In this document: piece by piece, positions 1 through 6,897 of the stretch | Position numbering within the stretch: position 1 is the first letter of the stretch | How the letters are laid out: each line of letters starts with the position of its first letter | Source: Mailhella sp. | GTDB lineage: Bacteria; Desulfobacterota; Desulfovibrionia; Desulfovibrionales; Desulfovibrionaceae | DNA: 28,568 bases | Reading direction: 5' to 3' | Assembly: GCA_017411945.1 (NCBI GenBank) | Contig: JAFQPD010000131.1 | Coordinates: 1-28,568 of the forward strand | Translations under genes and position numbers: made by a program | The notes under the pieces: model-generated | The model's input: only the letters and a program-made list of their open reading frames with translations | What the model was told of the DNA's origin: nothing | Databases searched by the model: none

Positions 1-618
1 ATAGCGGCCCACGATGGCGAGGCGGGAATCCATGGTGCCGAGGGCGGGCTTTTCCACCATTTCGGTGATCTTGTACACGCCGTCTTCGATCTCTTCACCG
101 GCCACCATGCCGTACTTGTCTATCTTGTCGGCAGGCACTTCCATCACGCCGATGCAGGGCATGTTGTACTTCTTGGCGGCTTCCACGAGCTGGATGAGGC
201 CGGCATCGTCGCCGACGATGAAGTCGTCGCCAACCATGACGGCGAAGTAGTCGTCCGGCACCATGGAGCGGGCGCAGCCCACGGCGTGGCCGAGGCCCAT
301 CTGCTGCTTCTGGCGCACAGCCATGACTTCCACCATGCTGGCGGCTTCCTGCACGGCCTTGAGCTGTTCGATCTTGCCGGCTTCGGCAAGCAGTTCCTCA
401 AGCTCGATATTGCGGTCGAAGTGGTCGGTCACCACACTCTTATGGCGGTTGGTCACGAAGATGACTTCCTGGATACCGGCACGGACGGCTTCTTCCACAA
501 CGTACTGGATGACAGGCTTGTTGAAGACAGGGAGCATTTCCTTGGGGATATTCTTGCTGGCAGGAAGAGAACGGGTACCCCAACCGGCAACAGGAAGGAC
601 GACTTGGCTGATTTTCAT
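1..618 (-). CDS. galU: UTP--glucose-1-phosphate uridylyltransferase, N-terminal part (runs off left edge)
   Basis: GalU makes UDP-glucose from UTP and glucose-1-phosphate in the cytoplasm, feeding surface polysaccharide synthesis. The visible 206 residues start MKISQVVLPVAGWGTRSLPA and contain the nucleotide-binding loop GWGTRSLPASKNIPKEMLP (about residues 12-30), the NKPVIQYVVEEA segment that follows it in GalU proteins, and the MVGDDFI segment (around residue 130). The family is about 290 residues, so roughly the last third lies outside the window. The ATG at 616-618 is preceded on the minus strand by GTGAGG, a good ribosome binding site about six bases away. The gene is last in the visible minus-strand order, separated by 376 bases and a likely terminator from the MBL-fold gene, so it probably has its own promoter. 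Confident call. Confidence 0.93.
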   Translation of the reverse strand, partial: MKISQVVLPVAGWGTRSLPASKNIPKEMLPVFNKPVIQYVVEEAVRAGIQEVIFVTNRHKSVVTDHFDRNIELEELLAEAGKIEQLKAVQEAASMVEVMAVRQKQQMGLGHAVGCARSMVPDDYFAVMVGDDFIVGDDAGLIQLVEAAKKYNMPCIGVMEVPADKIDKYGMVAGEEIEDGVYKITEMVEKPALGTMDSRLAIVGRY

Positions 619-798
619 GAACACCTCACGAGGCTTTTGGATCACTACGGCCGTTCTGGTCGTGTTCTTGGAAAGGCTTGCGAGAGAACGACTCTCTCAA
701 CATGTGCTAATAGGAACACGTTACTCCTTTTTCTCCTTCACGTCCATACCAAGCTGAGGATGAGAAAGGAAACGCAAGAAATCCGTTCAACCATGGAG

Positions 799-825
799 AT
801 TATAACGAAAAGAACGCTCTTTCAC
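799..825 (-). promoter_or_regulatory. candidate galU promoter
   Basis: On the minus strand a perfect TATAAT occupies 799-804. The best upstream match is GTGAAA at 820-825, 15 bases away, which is a weak -35 with a short spacer. It would give a leader of about 170 bases before the galU ATG. Only the -10 box is convincing. Confidence 0.35.
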
Positions 826-878
826 GCTCCGGCCGCCTTTTCGCCCGGATCCAGATCGCGAAAAACACGCGCCGAAGG

Positions 879-914
879 AAAACGCGCCCTGTTCCATTCC
901 GGCTGCAGGGCGCG
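879..914 (-). terminator. terminator of the ATPase/MBL operon
   Basis: CGCGCCCTG (883-891) and CAGGGCGCG (906-914) form a perfect 9-bp stem with a 14-base loop. On the minus strand the stem is followed by TTTTCC. It lies about 80 bases past the stop codon of the MBL-fold gene, in the right orientation to end that operon. Confidence 0.55.
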
Positions 915-994
915 CAAAGCAAACATTAAAGTTCTGCTTCAAGCATTCTCTTTTCTGCGGATCCGCCGGAAAAGGCCAGGCTCCCTGCCTCCTC

Positions 995-1780
995 TCAAGA
1001 GAAGGCCATGCATTCTCCGTCTCCGGGAATGCTGAAACGCTCTTCCAGCCCACGCTCCTTCAGGAAGGCGCGAAGTCCGGCACGGTCGAGGCGGGCATGG
1101 TTCACAGCATCCATATGCGTGGCGATGAAACGCGCTTCCGGGGCGTGCTTTGCCGTGGCTTCGATGTCATCCGGCCCCATGAGGATGGGCGTCCCGTCCG
1201 GGAACTGCGCCCATGCGGCATTCAGCGCAACCACGGCAGGGCGGAAACGGTCGAGAGCTTCGGCCACGCCCTCGAACCACACGGTATCGCCCGCCAGGTA
1301 GAAGACGGGTTCTCCCTCGCTCCTGAACACGCATCCGCTGGCCTCTCCGGGCAGGCCGAACGCCTCGTACATGCGCCGGGAATGTTCGCCTGCGCCGTGC
1401 AGGGCTTCGGTACGGTACAGCCTCACCGGGCCGAAATCGACGCCGTCGTCGCTGAGCGGCGTCACCTTCTCGAAGCCGAGCGCGGCCATGTCTGCAGCTT
1501 CCTTTTCGCTCTGCACGAAAACAGGAAGCGACTTGGGGAGCGCGCGGGCGGCATGCTCGTCGAAATGGTCGAAGTGATGCATATGCGTGACGATGACGGC
1601 ATCGGCCCTGACTATCTCTTCCACGGGAAGGGGGAGCTCGACCAGAGGATTAGGGAAGTCGTTGTACGGAGAAGGAATGGCCGGAGTGCTGCCTTTCGGA
1701 GCGAAGAAAGGGTCGATGAGGAAGCGGAGGCCGCCAAAGGTCACAATGCTCGTCGCGCCGCGTATCTGCTGAAATTCCAT
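995..1780 (-). CDS. MBL-fold metal-dependent hydrolase in metal-efflux operon
   Basis: A 261-residue cytoplasmic protein of the metallo-beta-lactamase superfamily, related to small UlaG-like proteins of unknown substrate. The start at MEFQQIRGATSI is chosen because AAGGAG lies seven bases upstream; a longer reading frame would run into the ATPase gene. Visible metal ligands are the THMHHFDHFD block (H66, H68, D71, H72), H129 in the ALHG segment, D166 in AGDTVW and H223 in THMDAVNH. The first motif normally reads HxHxDH; here it is HxHxxDH, one residue longer. The gene begins 20 bases after the ATPase stop codon, so the two are almost certainly cotranscribed and would be induced by metal through the MerR-type regulator. 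The substrate cannot be told from sequence. Confidence 0.85.
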   Translation of the reverse strand: MEFQQIRGATSIVTFGGLRFLIDPFFAPKGSTPAIPSPYNDFPNPLVELPLPVEEIVRADAVIVTHMHHFDHFDEHAARALPKSLPVFVQSEKEAADMAALGFEKVTPLSDDGVDFGPVRLYRTEALHGAGEHSRRMYEAFGLPGEASGCVFRSEGEPVFYLAGDTVWFEGVAEALDRFRPAVVALNAAWAQFPDGTPILMGPDDIEATAKHAPEARFIATHMDAVNHARLDRAGLRAFLKERGLEERFSIPGDGECMAFS

Positions 1781-1800
1781 GATATGCTCCTTTTCTATGT

Positions 1801-3894
1801 TTATCGCCGCCCTGCCCTGAGGCCGTTGCCCACCACCATGAGCGCGGCGCCCACATCGGCGAAAACCGCCATCCACATGGAGGTATGCCCGGCAAGGGTG
1901 AGGCCGAAGAACAGGGCCTTCACGCCCAGTACAAGGGCTATGTTCTGCATGAGTATGCCGTGAACGCGGCGCGAAAGGCGCACGAAGCGCGGCAGCTTGC
2001 GCAAGTCGTCGTCCATGATGGCCACGTCTGCCGTTTCCATGGCCGTGTCGGTTCCGGAGCCCGCCATGGCGAAGCCTATGTCGGCACGGGCCAGGGCCGG
2101 AGCGTCGTTGATGCCGTCGCCAGCCATGCCCACCTTGCCACGGCCGCTTCCGGCCTCAGCCGCCAAGGCTTCGATGACGGACAGCTTGTCCTCGGGGAGG
2201 AGGCGTGCGCGGAACTCGTCCACGCCGGCCTGCTCCGCAATGGCTCGTGCGGCGGCCTCGTTGTCGCCCGTGAGCATCACTGTCCGGACGCCAAGCCCGC
2301 GGAGTTCGAGCACGGCCTGCACGCTGCTCTCGCGCAGGGCATCGGCCACGGCGAACAGGGCAAGAACCCGGCTCTCATCCGCCAGAGCGACCACAGTCCG
2401 CCCCTTCGCTTCCAGCTCCGAAGCGCGGCGGCAAAGCTCCTCGCCTTCCTCGCCGCAAAGAAGCCCTTGCAGCAGGCGAAGGTTCCCAAGCCGCAGTCGG
2501 CGGCCTTCCACTTGCCCCTGTATGCCCTTGCCCGGCACGGCCTCGAAGCCGTTCACCGCAAAGGCAACGCCTTCATGGGCTTCCGCAAGAGCGCGGGAAA
2601 CGGGATGATCGGAGCGCGAGGCCAGGCTTGCGGCCAGAGCGAGCAGGCGGGATCGCTCGACTTCTGTGCCCGCGAGCGGAAGGACATCCGTGAGCTTCGG
2701 CCTGCCGCAGGTGAGCGTTCCGGTCTTGTCCAATGCCAGCACTCTCAGGAGCCGCCCCTGTTCGAGGAAGGCTCCGCCCTTCACCAGCATGCCGAGGCGC
2801 GTGGCCGCCGCCAGCCCGCTCACAAGAGTCACCGGAGTGGATATGACCAGAGCGCAGGGGCAGCCGATGACAAGCACCACCAGAGCCGTGTAGATGGAAG
2901 AAAGCCATGCCGCGCCAAGGAAGAGCGGCGGAATGAGCGCGAGAAGCACGGAGGCGGCAAAGATGCAGGGCGTGTACCAGCGGGCGAAGCTGTCCACGAA
3001 TCGCTGTATGGGGGCGCGGCCGGCCTGCGCCTTTTCCACAGCATGGATGATGCGGGCCAGCGCGGTATTGGAAGCGGCGGCCGTCACTTCGAAGTCGAAG
3101 CTCCCGGAAGCATTGATGGTTCCGGCGAACACGGCGTCTCCCTGCGCTTTTTCCACAGGCATGCTCTCGCCGGTGATGGGCGACTGATCCACGGCAGAAT
3201 GACCTTCTCGGACGATGCCGTCCAAAGCGATGCGCTCGCCGGGCCGCACCCGCACCAATGCGCCGAGGGGAACGAGGCGGCTCTCCGTTTCCTTCCACGA
3301 ACCGTCGGGCTGGCGCACCGTGGCCTTCTCCGGGGAAAGGGCCAGAAGCTCCTTTATGGAGCGGCGGGCCTTTTCCAGCACTCGTTCCTCTATGGCTTCG
3401 GAAATATTGAACAGAGCCATCACCATGGCGGCCTCCGGGAACTGCCCGATGAGCACCGCGCCCGTGACGGCCACGCTCATGAGCGCGGCCATGTTGAGGT
3501 CGAGCCGCCGGATGGAAAGCCAGCCCGCCTTGAATGTCTGCACGCCGCTCAGGGCGATGGCCGCCACGGCGAAGACGAAAGGAAGCACTCCAGGCACCTC
3601 CCACGACGCAAGGAAGCCGCCCTGCTCCGCGAAATGCGCCATTTCGGAAAGCAGCGCAAGGAGGGCCGCCACGGCGAGCTTCTTCCACGGCGTTCCGTGC
3701 CGATGAGGGGCCGCTCCATGGCCATGCCCCGCGCTCTCCTGCACTCCGCAGCAGCCGCAGGAACACTGCACCGTGAGCAGGCCGGAACCGGCGCGGGCCT
3801 GCTCAGGCGCGGGCTCCGCCGTGAGAGGCGCAGCCTTTTCCGGCGAGAAAGCTTCTAGGCTGTGGCCGAAGGGGCGGGCGCTGTCCTTTTCCAT
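1801..3894 (-). CDS. Heavy-metal (Zn/Cd/Pb-type) P1B ATPase
   Basis: A 697-residue inner-membrane pump expected to export Zn2+, Cd2+ or Pb2+ using ATP. In order: a Cys cluster CSCGCC (C44, C46, C48, C49), a His-rich stretch HGHGAAPHRHG (57-67), paired helices from about 72, the actuator loop TGES (241-244), the CPC metal site in helix 6 (345-347), the phosphorylated aspartate D389 in DKTGTLT, the hinge GDGINDAPA (from 592), and D680 in FADVGA of the last helix. A CPC motif plus an Asp in that last-helix position is the ZntA/CadA pattern rather than the copper one. There is no complete N-terminal HMA domain; the Cys/His tail replaces it. AAGGAG precedes the ATG. It is divergent from the regulator at 4056 and has a MerR-type promoter. 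Members are usually named zntA or cadA; the exact metal is not decided here. Confidence 0.93.
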   Translation of the reverse strand: MEKDSARPFGHSLEAFSPEKAAPLTAEPAPEQARAGSGLLTVQCSCGCCGVQESAGHGHGAAPHRHGTPWKKLAVAALLALLSEMAHFAEQGGFLASWEVPGVLPFVFAVAAIALSGVQTFKAGWLSIRRLDLNMAALMSVAVTGAVLIGQFPEAAMVMALFNISEAIEERVLEKARRSIKELLALSPEKATVRQPDGSWKETESRLVPLGALVRVRPGERIALDGIVREGHSAVDQSPITGESMPVEKAQGDAVFAGTINASGSFDFEVTAAASNTALARIIHAVEKAQAGRAPIQRFVDSFARWYTPCIFAASVLLALIPPLFLGAAWLSSIYTALVVLVIGCPCALVISTPVTLVSGLAAATRLGMLVKGGAFLEQGRLLRVLALDKTGTLTCGRPKLTDVLPLAGTEVERSRLLALAASLASRSDHPVSRALAEAHEGVAFAVNGFEAVPGKGIQGQVEGRRLRLGNLRLLQGLLCGEEGEELCRRASELEAKGRTVVALADESRVLALFAVADALRESSVQAVLELRGLGVRTVMLTGDNEAAARAIAEQAGVDEFRARLLPEDKLSVIEALAAEAGSGRGKVGMAGDGINDAPALARADIGFAMAGSGTDTAMETADVAIMDDDLRKLPRFVRLSRRVHGILMQNIALVLGVKALFFGLTLAGHTSMWMAVFADVGAALMVVGNGLRAGRR

Positions 3895-3930
3895 GCTGAA
3901 AACTCCTTGCTGAAAACAGATTATGGGGCC

Positions 3931-3961
3931 AGCCTAGTCCCTATAGCGGCTATAAGGTCAA
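3931..3961 (-). promoter_or_regulatory. MerR-family operator-promoter of the metal ATPase
   Basis: Minus strand: -35 TTGACC (3956-3961) and -10-like TAGGCT (3931-3936) separated by 19 bases, the long spacer diagnostic of MerR-activated promoters. The spacer region is a near-perfect dyad, on the plus strand CCCTATAGCGGCTATAAGG (3939-3957), centred on 3948 with one mismatch. It resembles the CadR and PbrR operators I recall (TTGACC/T-CTATAG...). The regulator gene lies next to it in divergent orientation. Confidence 0.85.
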
Positions 3962-4000
3962 GCCTTTTTCAGAAAAATGTTCCCCTATCCCCTTCCGCAC

Positions 4001-4031
4001 TTGACGCCGCCAAGCTTATAGCTACTCTAGG
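4001..4031 (+). promoter_or_regulatory. candidate promoter of the MerR-type regulator gene
   Basis: TTGACG at 4001-4006 is followed, 19 bases later, by TCTAGG (4026-4031), just upstream of the regulator's ribosome binding site. The spacer contains CTTATAGCTAC, resembling half of the ATPase operator, so weak autoregulation is possible. The -10 box is poor, so this is tentative. Confidence 0.35.
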
Positions 4032-4055
4032 CTCATTCACATGAGGAGAGATGCC

Positions 4056-4508
4056 ATGCCGTTCAAGATAGGCGAACTCGCCAAAGCCACAGACACACAG
4101 GCTGTGACCATCCGCTTCTACGAGAAGGAAGGGCTCCTGCGCCAGCCCGAGCGCACCGGAGCGGGCTACAGGCTCTATTCCGAAGAGGACGTGGAACGCC
4201 TGCACTTCATACGCCGCTGCCGCCAGCACGGCATGAACCTTGCCGAGATACGCGAGCTTCTCGCCTTCCGCGACTCCCCCGCCCCTTCCTGCGGCTGGAT
4301 AGGCGAACTCGTGGAGCGGCATATCGCCAAGGTCGAGGAGCAGATAGCCTCGCTCGAAACGCTGAAAGCCCACCTCCAGGCCCTTCGAGGCTCCTGTTCC
4401 GGCGAAAACGGGCACTGCGGCATCATAGACAGTCTCGCCCACGGCGCCCCCTGCCCCTGCTGCGAAGGGCTGCACTGCCGCCTTGAACGCCGCCCGCCGC
4501 AGGAATGA
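4056..4508 (+). CDS. cadR: MerR-family heavy-metal regulator, CadR/PbrR type
   Basis: A 150-residue dimeric DNA-binding activator that senses a divalent metal and unwinds a 19-bp-spaced promoter. The winged helix begins FKIGELAKATD and includes the TIRFYEKEGLL and GYRLYSEEDV segments; a long dimerisation helix spans about 82-112. The sensing cysteines C79, C114 and C121 match the three-Cys arrangement of CadR and PbrR regulators (roughly 77/112/119), and the tail adds a further cluster CPCCEGLHC (133-141). The start at 4056 is preferred over the in-frame ATG at 4041 because GAGGAG sits about seven bases before it and the protein then begins like other MerR members. It almost certainly controls the divergent ATPase operon. 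The metal (Cd, Pb or Zn) is not resolved, so the symbol is a family label. Confidence 0.9.
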   Translation: MPFKIGELAKATDTQAVTIRFYEKEGLLRQPERTGAGYRLYSEEDVERLHFIRRCRQHGMNLAEIRELLAFRDSPAPSCGWIGELVERHIAKVEEQIASLETLKAHLQALRGSCSGENGHCGIIDSLAHGAPCPCCEGLHCRLERRPPQE

Positions 4509-4577
4509 AGCCGCCCCGAAACGCCGAAGCCGGCCCTTCTCTCTTTTCTCCCGCCATGGGCCGCCGCATTATTCGCC

Positions 4578-4606
4578 TTGCGCCCCGGCCCGGCTTAGCG
4601 TAAACT
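4578..4606 (+). promoter_or_regulatory. candidate promoter of the split-rdgC operon
   Basis: TTGCGC (4578-4583), a 17-base spacer, then TAAACT (4601-4606). It lies about 40 bases upstream of the first start codon and inside the only gap large enough for a promoter of this plus-strand operon. Confidence 0.45.
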
Positions 4607-4643
4607 TCTGCGGCTCGATTTCCTCTTTTCACAAGGACTTCCC

Positions 4644-5258
4644 ATGAGTTTTCAGAAAGCATCTACCAGCTTCACCCGCTTCCGCATCATAGACGACATC
4701 CCTGCCGACCTCTGGGCCTCCGTCCCCGAGAAGCTCCGCCAGTACGCCTTCATCGACATCGACGACATAGCCGAGGAACGCGCCTTCGGCTGGACGAACT
4801 TCGACGATATGCTCGACACCGAGTGGCGGCAGTCCCCTCCTGAAAAGGGCGATTTCCTCACCTTCTCCCTGCGCCTCGACACCCGCCGCATCCCGCCCGC
4901 CGTGCTCCGCAAGCATGTGCGCCTCGCCCTGCGCGACGAGGAAGAGCGCATCAAGGAACTGGGCAAGAAGTTCATAGGCCGCGAACGGAAGAAGGAGCTG
5001 CAGGAACAGGTGAAGCTCCGCCTCATGGGCCGCTTCCTGCCCATTCCCGCCGAATTCCAGGTGGTATGGAACACGCAGACCGGCCGCGTATACTTCGCTT
5101 CCACCCAGACCAAGATGATAGAGATGTTCCTCGACCTCTTCGCCCGCACCTTCGAACTGCGCCTCGAACAGCTCCTGCCCTACTCGCTGGCCCTTTCCAT
5201 GTTCGGCGAAGGAATTTCCGCAAAGCTGGACGATGTCCAGTCCACCAAGTTCATCTAA
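4644..5258 (+). CDS. rdgC: RdgC-like protein, N-terminal half (split RdgC)
   Basis: RdgC is a double-stranded-DNA-binding ring protein that restrains RecA. This 204-residue protein matches the N-terminal two thirds of the family: the charged helix ERIKELGKKFIGRERKKELQ (101-120), then VKLRLMGRFLPIPAEFQVVW (123-142), NTQTGRVYFASTQTKMIEMF (143-162) and ELRLEQLLPYSLALS (171-185). These follow the order of E. coli RdgC (KLKKTEKDSLKDEV, LLPRAFSRFSQTMMWID, NGLIMVDCASAKKAED, PVVPLS). RdgC is about 300 residues; this protein stops at the linker after the LPYSLALS segment. AAGGA precedes the ATG by six bases. The next gene begins 10 bases later and resembles the missing C-terminal part. The assignment rests on recalled E. 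coli sequence, not an alignment run. Confidence 0.8.
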   Translation: MSFQKASTSFTRFRIIDDIPADLWASVPEKLRQYAFIDIDDIAEERAFGWTNFDDMLDTEWRQSPPEKGDFLTFSLRLDTRRIPPAVLRKHVRLALRDEEERIKELGKKFIGRERKKELQEQVKLRLMGRFLPIPAEFQVVWNTQTGRVYFASTQTKMIEMFLDLFARTFELRLEQLLPYSLALSMFGEGISAKLDDVQSTKFI

Positions 5259-5268
5259 GGGGCCCACC

Positions 5269-5838
5269 ATGGCAGAAATAGGCTACATCGGCGAAAATAC
5301 CGACCTTATCCTCGGTCAGGAATTCCTCACCTGGCTCTGGTTCCGCAGCGAGACCGGCAGCGTCTTCCGCATGGAAGGCGAGGCGCATCACGGCGAACCC
5401 TTCAACGTGGCCATGGAACAGCGCATCGTGGTGCGCGGCGGCGAAGGCGAGAACCAGGAGACCGCCACCGTGGTCGGCTCCTTCTCTCCCCTGCGCGAAG
5501 CCCGCCTCGGCCTGCTCACCGGCAAACAGGTGGTGCGCTGCCTCGTCCGCCTTGAGAAAGACGGCATGGACTGGCAGGTCAGCCTCAAGGCCGAAGACTT
5601 CAGCATCAATTCCCTGCGCACGCCCAAGGTGGCCCGCGACGACGGCGACGAAGACCCGGAAGGCCTCTTCCTCGAAAAGATGTACCTCATCGACCTCGGC
5701 CTCGACATGCTGGACGAAATGTTCCGCCAGTTCCTCGCCCTGCGCCTCGACACTGCCGCATGGAACAGGGAAGCCGAGGCCGTTGCCGCATGGATGCAGC
5801 ACGACATCAGCCAGGGCTCCATGGCCCCGCAGGCCTGA
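5269..5838 (+). CDS. Probable C-terminal half of a split RdgC
   Basis: A 189-residue acidic, soluble protein. It would probably be annotated as hypothetical, but its segments follow the C-terminal part of E. coli RdgC in order: LGQEFLTWLWFRSETG (15-30) beside the ELTLTEWVRSG region, LLTGKQVVRCLVRLEKDGMD (82-101) beside the IEAGKVVTKLALDW region, WQVSLKAEDFSINSLR (102-117) beside QFVMCDDGSLKRLKF, and FLEKMYLIDLGLDMLDEMF (134-152) beside the final FILMTGELAALIQNLIE helix. The start at 5269 has AAGGGG six bases upstream; an in-frame ATG at 5233 would overlap the previous gene without need. It is in a different frame from the gene before it, which ends in TAA at 5256-5258. I infer the two products assemble into one RdgC-like unit. 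Otherwise it is an unassigned partner of the upstream gene. Confidence 0.65.
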   Translation: MAEIGYIGENTDLILGQEFLTWLWFRSETGSVFRMEGEAHHGEPFNVAMEQRIVVRGGEGENQETATVVGSFSPLREARLGLLTGKQVVRCLVRLEKDGMDWQVSLKAEDFSINSLRTPKVARDDGDEDPEGLFLEKMYLIDLGLDMLDEMFRQFLALRLDTAAWNREAEAVAAWMQHDISQGSMAPQA

Positions 5839-5856
5839 GCCTAGAGAGAACGAAGG

Positions 5857-6897
5857 ATGCAGAACGAAAACCTCGGACGCGAGCCCAGCCGCCTGAAGGC
5901 CCTTGCCGTGCGCGGCATCCGCAAAACGCTGTGGATGCTTGCCGTGCTCTGGGGCATCACTCTGGTGAGCTTCTTCGTCATCCATCTCGCGCCGGGCTCG
6001 CCCACCGACATGCAGACCAGCCTGAACCCGCTGGCCGGCGACATGGTGCGCGAACGCCTGAACGCGCTCTACGGGCTCGACCGCCCTCTCCTCGAGCAGT
6101 ACTGGAGCTGGCTCAAACGCCTTGCCTGCCTCGACTTCGGCGTGTCCCTCTCCACGGACGCCCGCCCCGTCATGGACAAGATACTGGAGCGCATGCCCCT
6201 CACCGTGGGCATGAACGTCATCTCGCTCCTGCTCACCCTGCTCATCTCCATCCCGGTGGGCATTGTCTCTGCCGTGAAGCGAGGCTCCTTCATCGACCGC
6301 GCCCTCACCGTGCTTGTCTTCCTCGGCTTCGCCATGCCCAGCTTCTGGCTGGCCCTCCTGCTCATGCTCTGGTTCGGCATAGACCTCGGCTGGCTGCCGC
6401 TTTCCGGCCTCACCAGCATGGACTATGCCCAGCTCTCGCCGCTCGGCAAAGCGTGGGACATCGCCAAGCATCTCGCCCTGCCCATACTCGTGGGCCTCGT
6501 GGGGAGCATTGCGGGCACGTCGCGCTTCCTGCGCTCCTCCATGCTTGAAGTCCTGCGGCAGGACTACATGACCACGGCGCGCGCCAAGGGCCTGCCCGCT
6601 TCTCAGGTCATAGGCCGCCACGCACTGCGCAACGCGCTCCTGCCCGTCATCACCATGCTGGGCCTCTCCGTGCCGGGGCTCATCGGCGGTTCCGTCATCA
6701 TCGAGACCATCTTCGCCCTGCCCGGCCTCGGCCAGCTTTTCTATGCCGCCGTCATGGCTCGCGACTACCCGCTCATCATGGGCAATCTCGTTCTCGGTGC
6801 GGTGCTCACGCTCCTTGGCAACATGCTGGCCGACCTCGGCTACAGCCTTGCCGACCCGCGCATACGCCATTCGGCCCAGAAAGGAGGCCGCTCATGA
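5857..6897 (+). CDS. ABC transporter permease, DppB/OppB type
   Basis: A 346-residue inner-membrane permease of the peptide/nickel importer family. It has an N-terminal helix (about 25-47, LWMLAVLWGITLVSFFVIH), the conserved HLAPGSPTD turn after it, a periplasmic region, and five more helices. The ATPase-coupling EAA loop is ARAKGLPASQVIGRHALRNA, followed by LLPVITMLGLSVPGLIGGS, and the protein ends LADLGYSLADPRIR as DppB proteins do. It starts 18 bases after the RdgC-C gene and overlaps the next gene by four bases, so it belongs to the same operon. AGAGAG serves as a modest ribosome binding site. No ATPase or substrate-binding protein gene is nearby; the substrate (peptide, nickel or other) cannot be named. 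Confidence 0.9.
   Translation: MQNENLGREPSRLKALAVRGIRKTLWMLAVLWGITLVSFFVIHLAPGSPTDMQTSLNPLAGDMVRERLNALYGLDRPLLEQYWSWLKRLACLDFGVSLSTDARPVMDKILERMPLTVGMNVISLLLTLLISIPVGIVSAVKRGSFIDRALTVLVFLGFAMPSFWLALLLMLWFGIDLGWLPLSGLTSMDYAQLSPLGKAWDIAKHLALPILVGLVGSIAGTSRFLRSSMLEVLRQDYMTTARAKGLPASQVIGRHALRNALLPVITMLGLSVPGLIGGSVIIETIFALPGLGQLFYAAVMARDYPLIMGNLVLGAVLTLLGNMLADLGYSLADPRIRHSAQKGGRS

Larger units (their letters stand above)
619..994. other. galU upstream region, no gene
   Basis: This 376-base gap lies between the galU start and the end of the MBL-fold gene. It holds a likely terminator for the metal operon (879-914), a second small symmetric element around GCGGATCCGC (957-966), flanked by TTTTC and GAAAA, and a TATAAT box (799-804) facing galU. 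That leaves a galU leader of about 170 bases, with a small hairpin (GAGAGA/TCTCTC type, about 681-698). I found no convincing coding sequence. Confidence 0.6.

Noticed and set aside
738..794. Possible 18-residue leader peptide (MVERISCVSFLILSLVWT) upstream of galU
   Set aside because: The ATG overlaps the expected transcription start from the TATAAT at 799-804, and there is no ribosome binding site.
1885..3858. 657-codon open frame on the plus strand
   Set aside because: It lies wholly opposite the P-type ATPase, has no ribosome binding site or recognisable domain, and is His/Arg/Gly-rich as expected for the antisense of a GC-rich gene.
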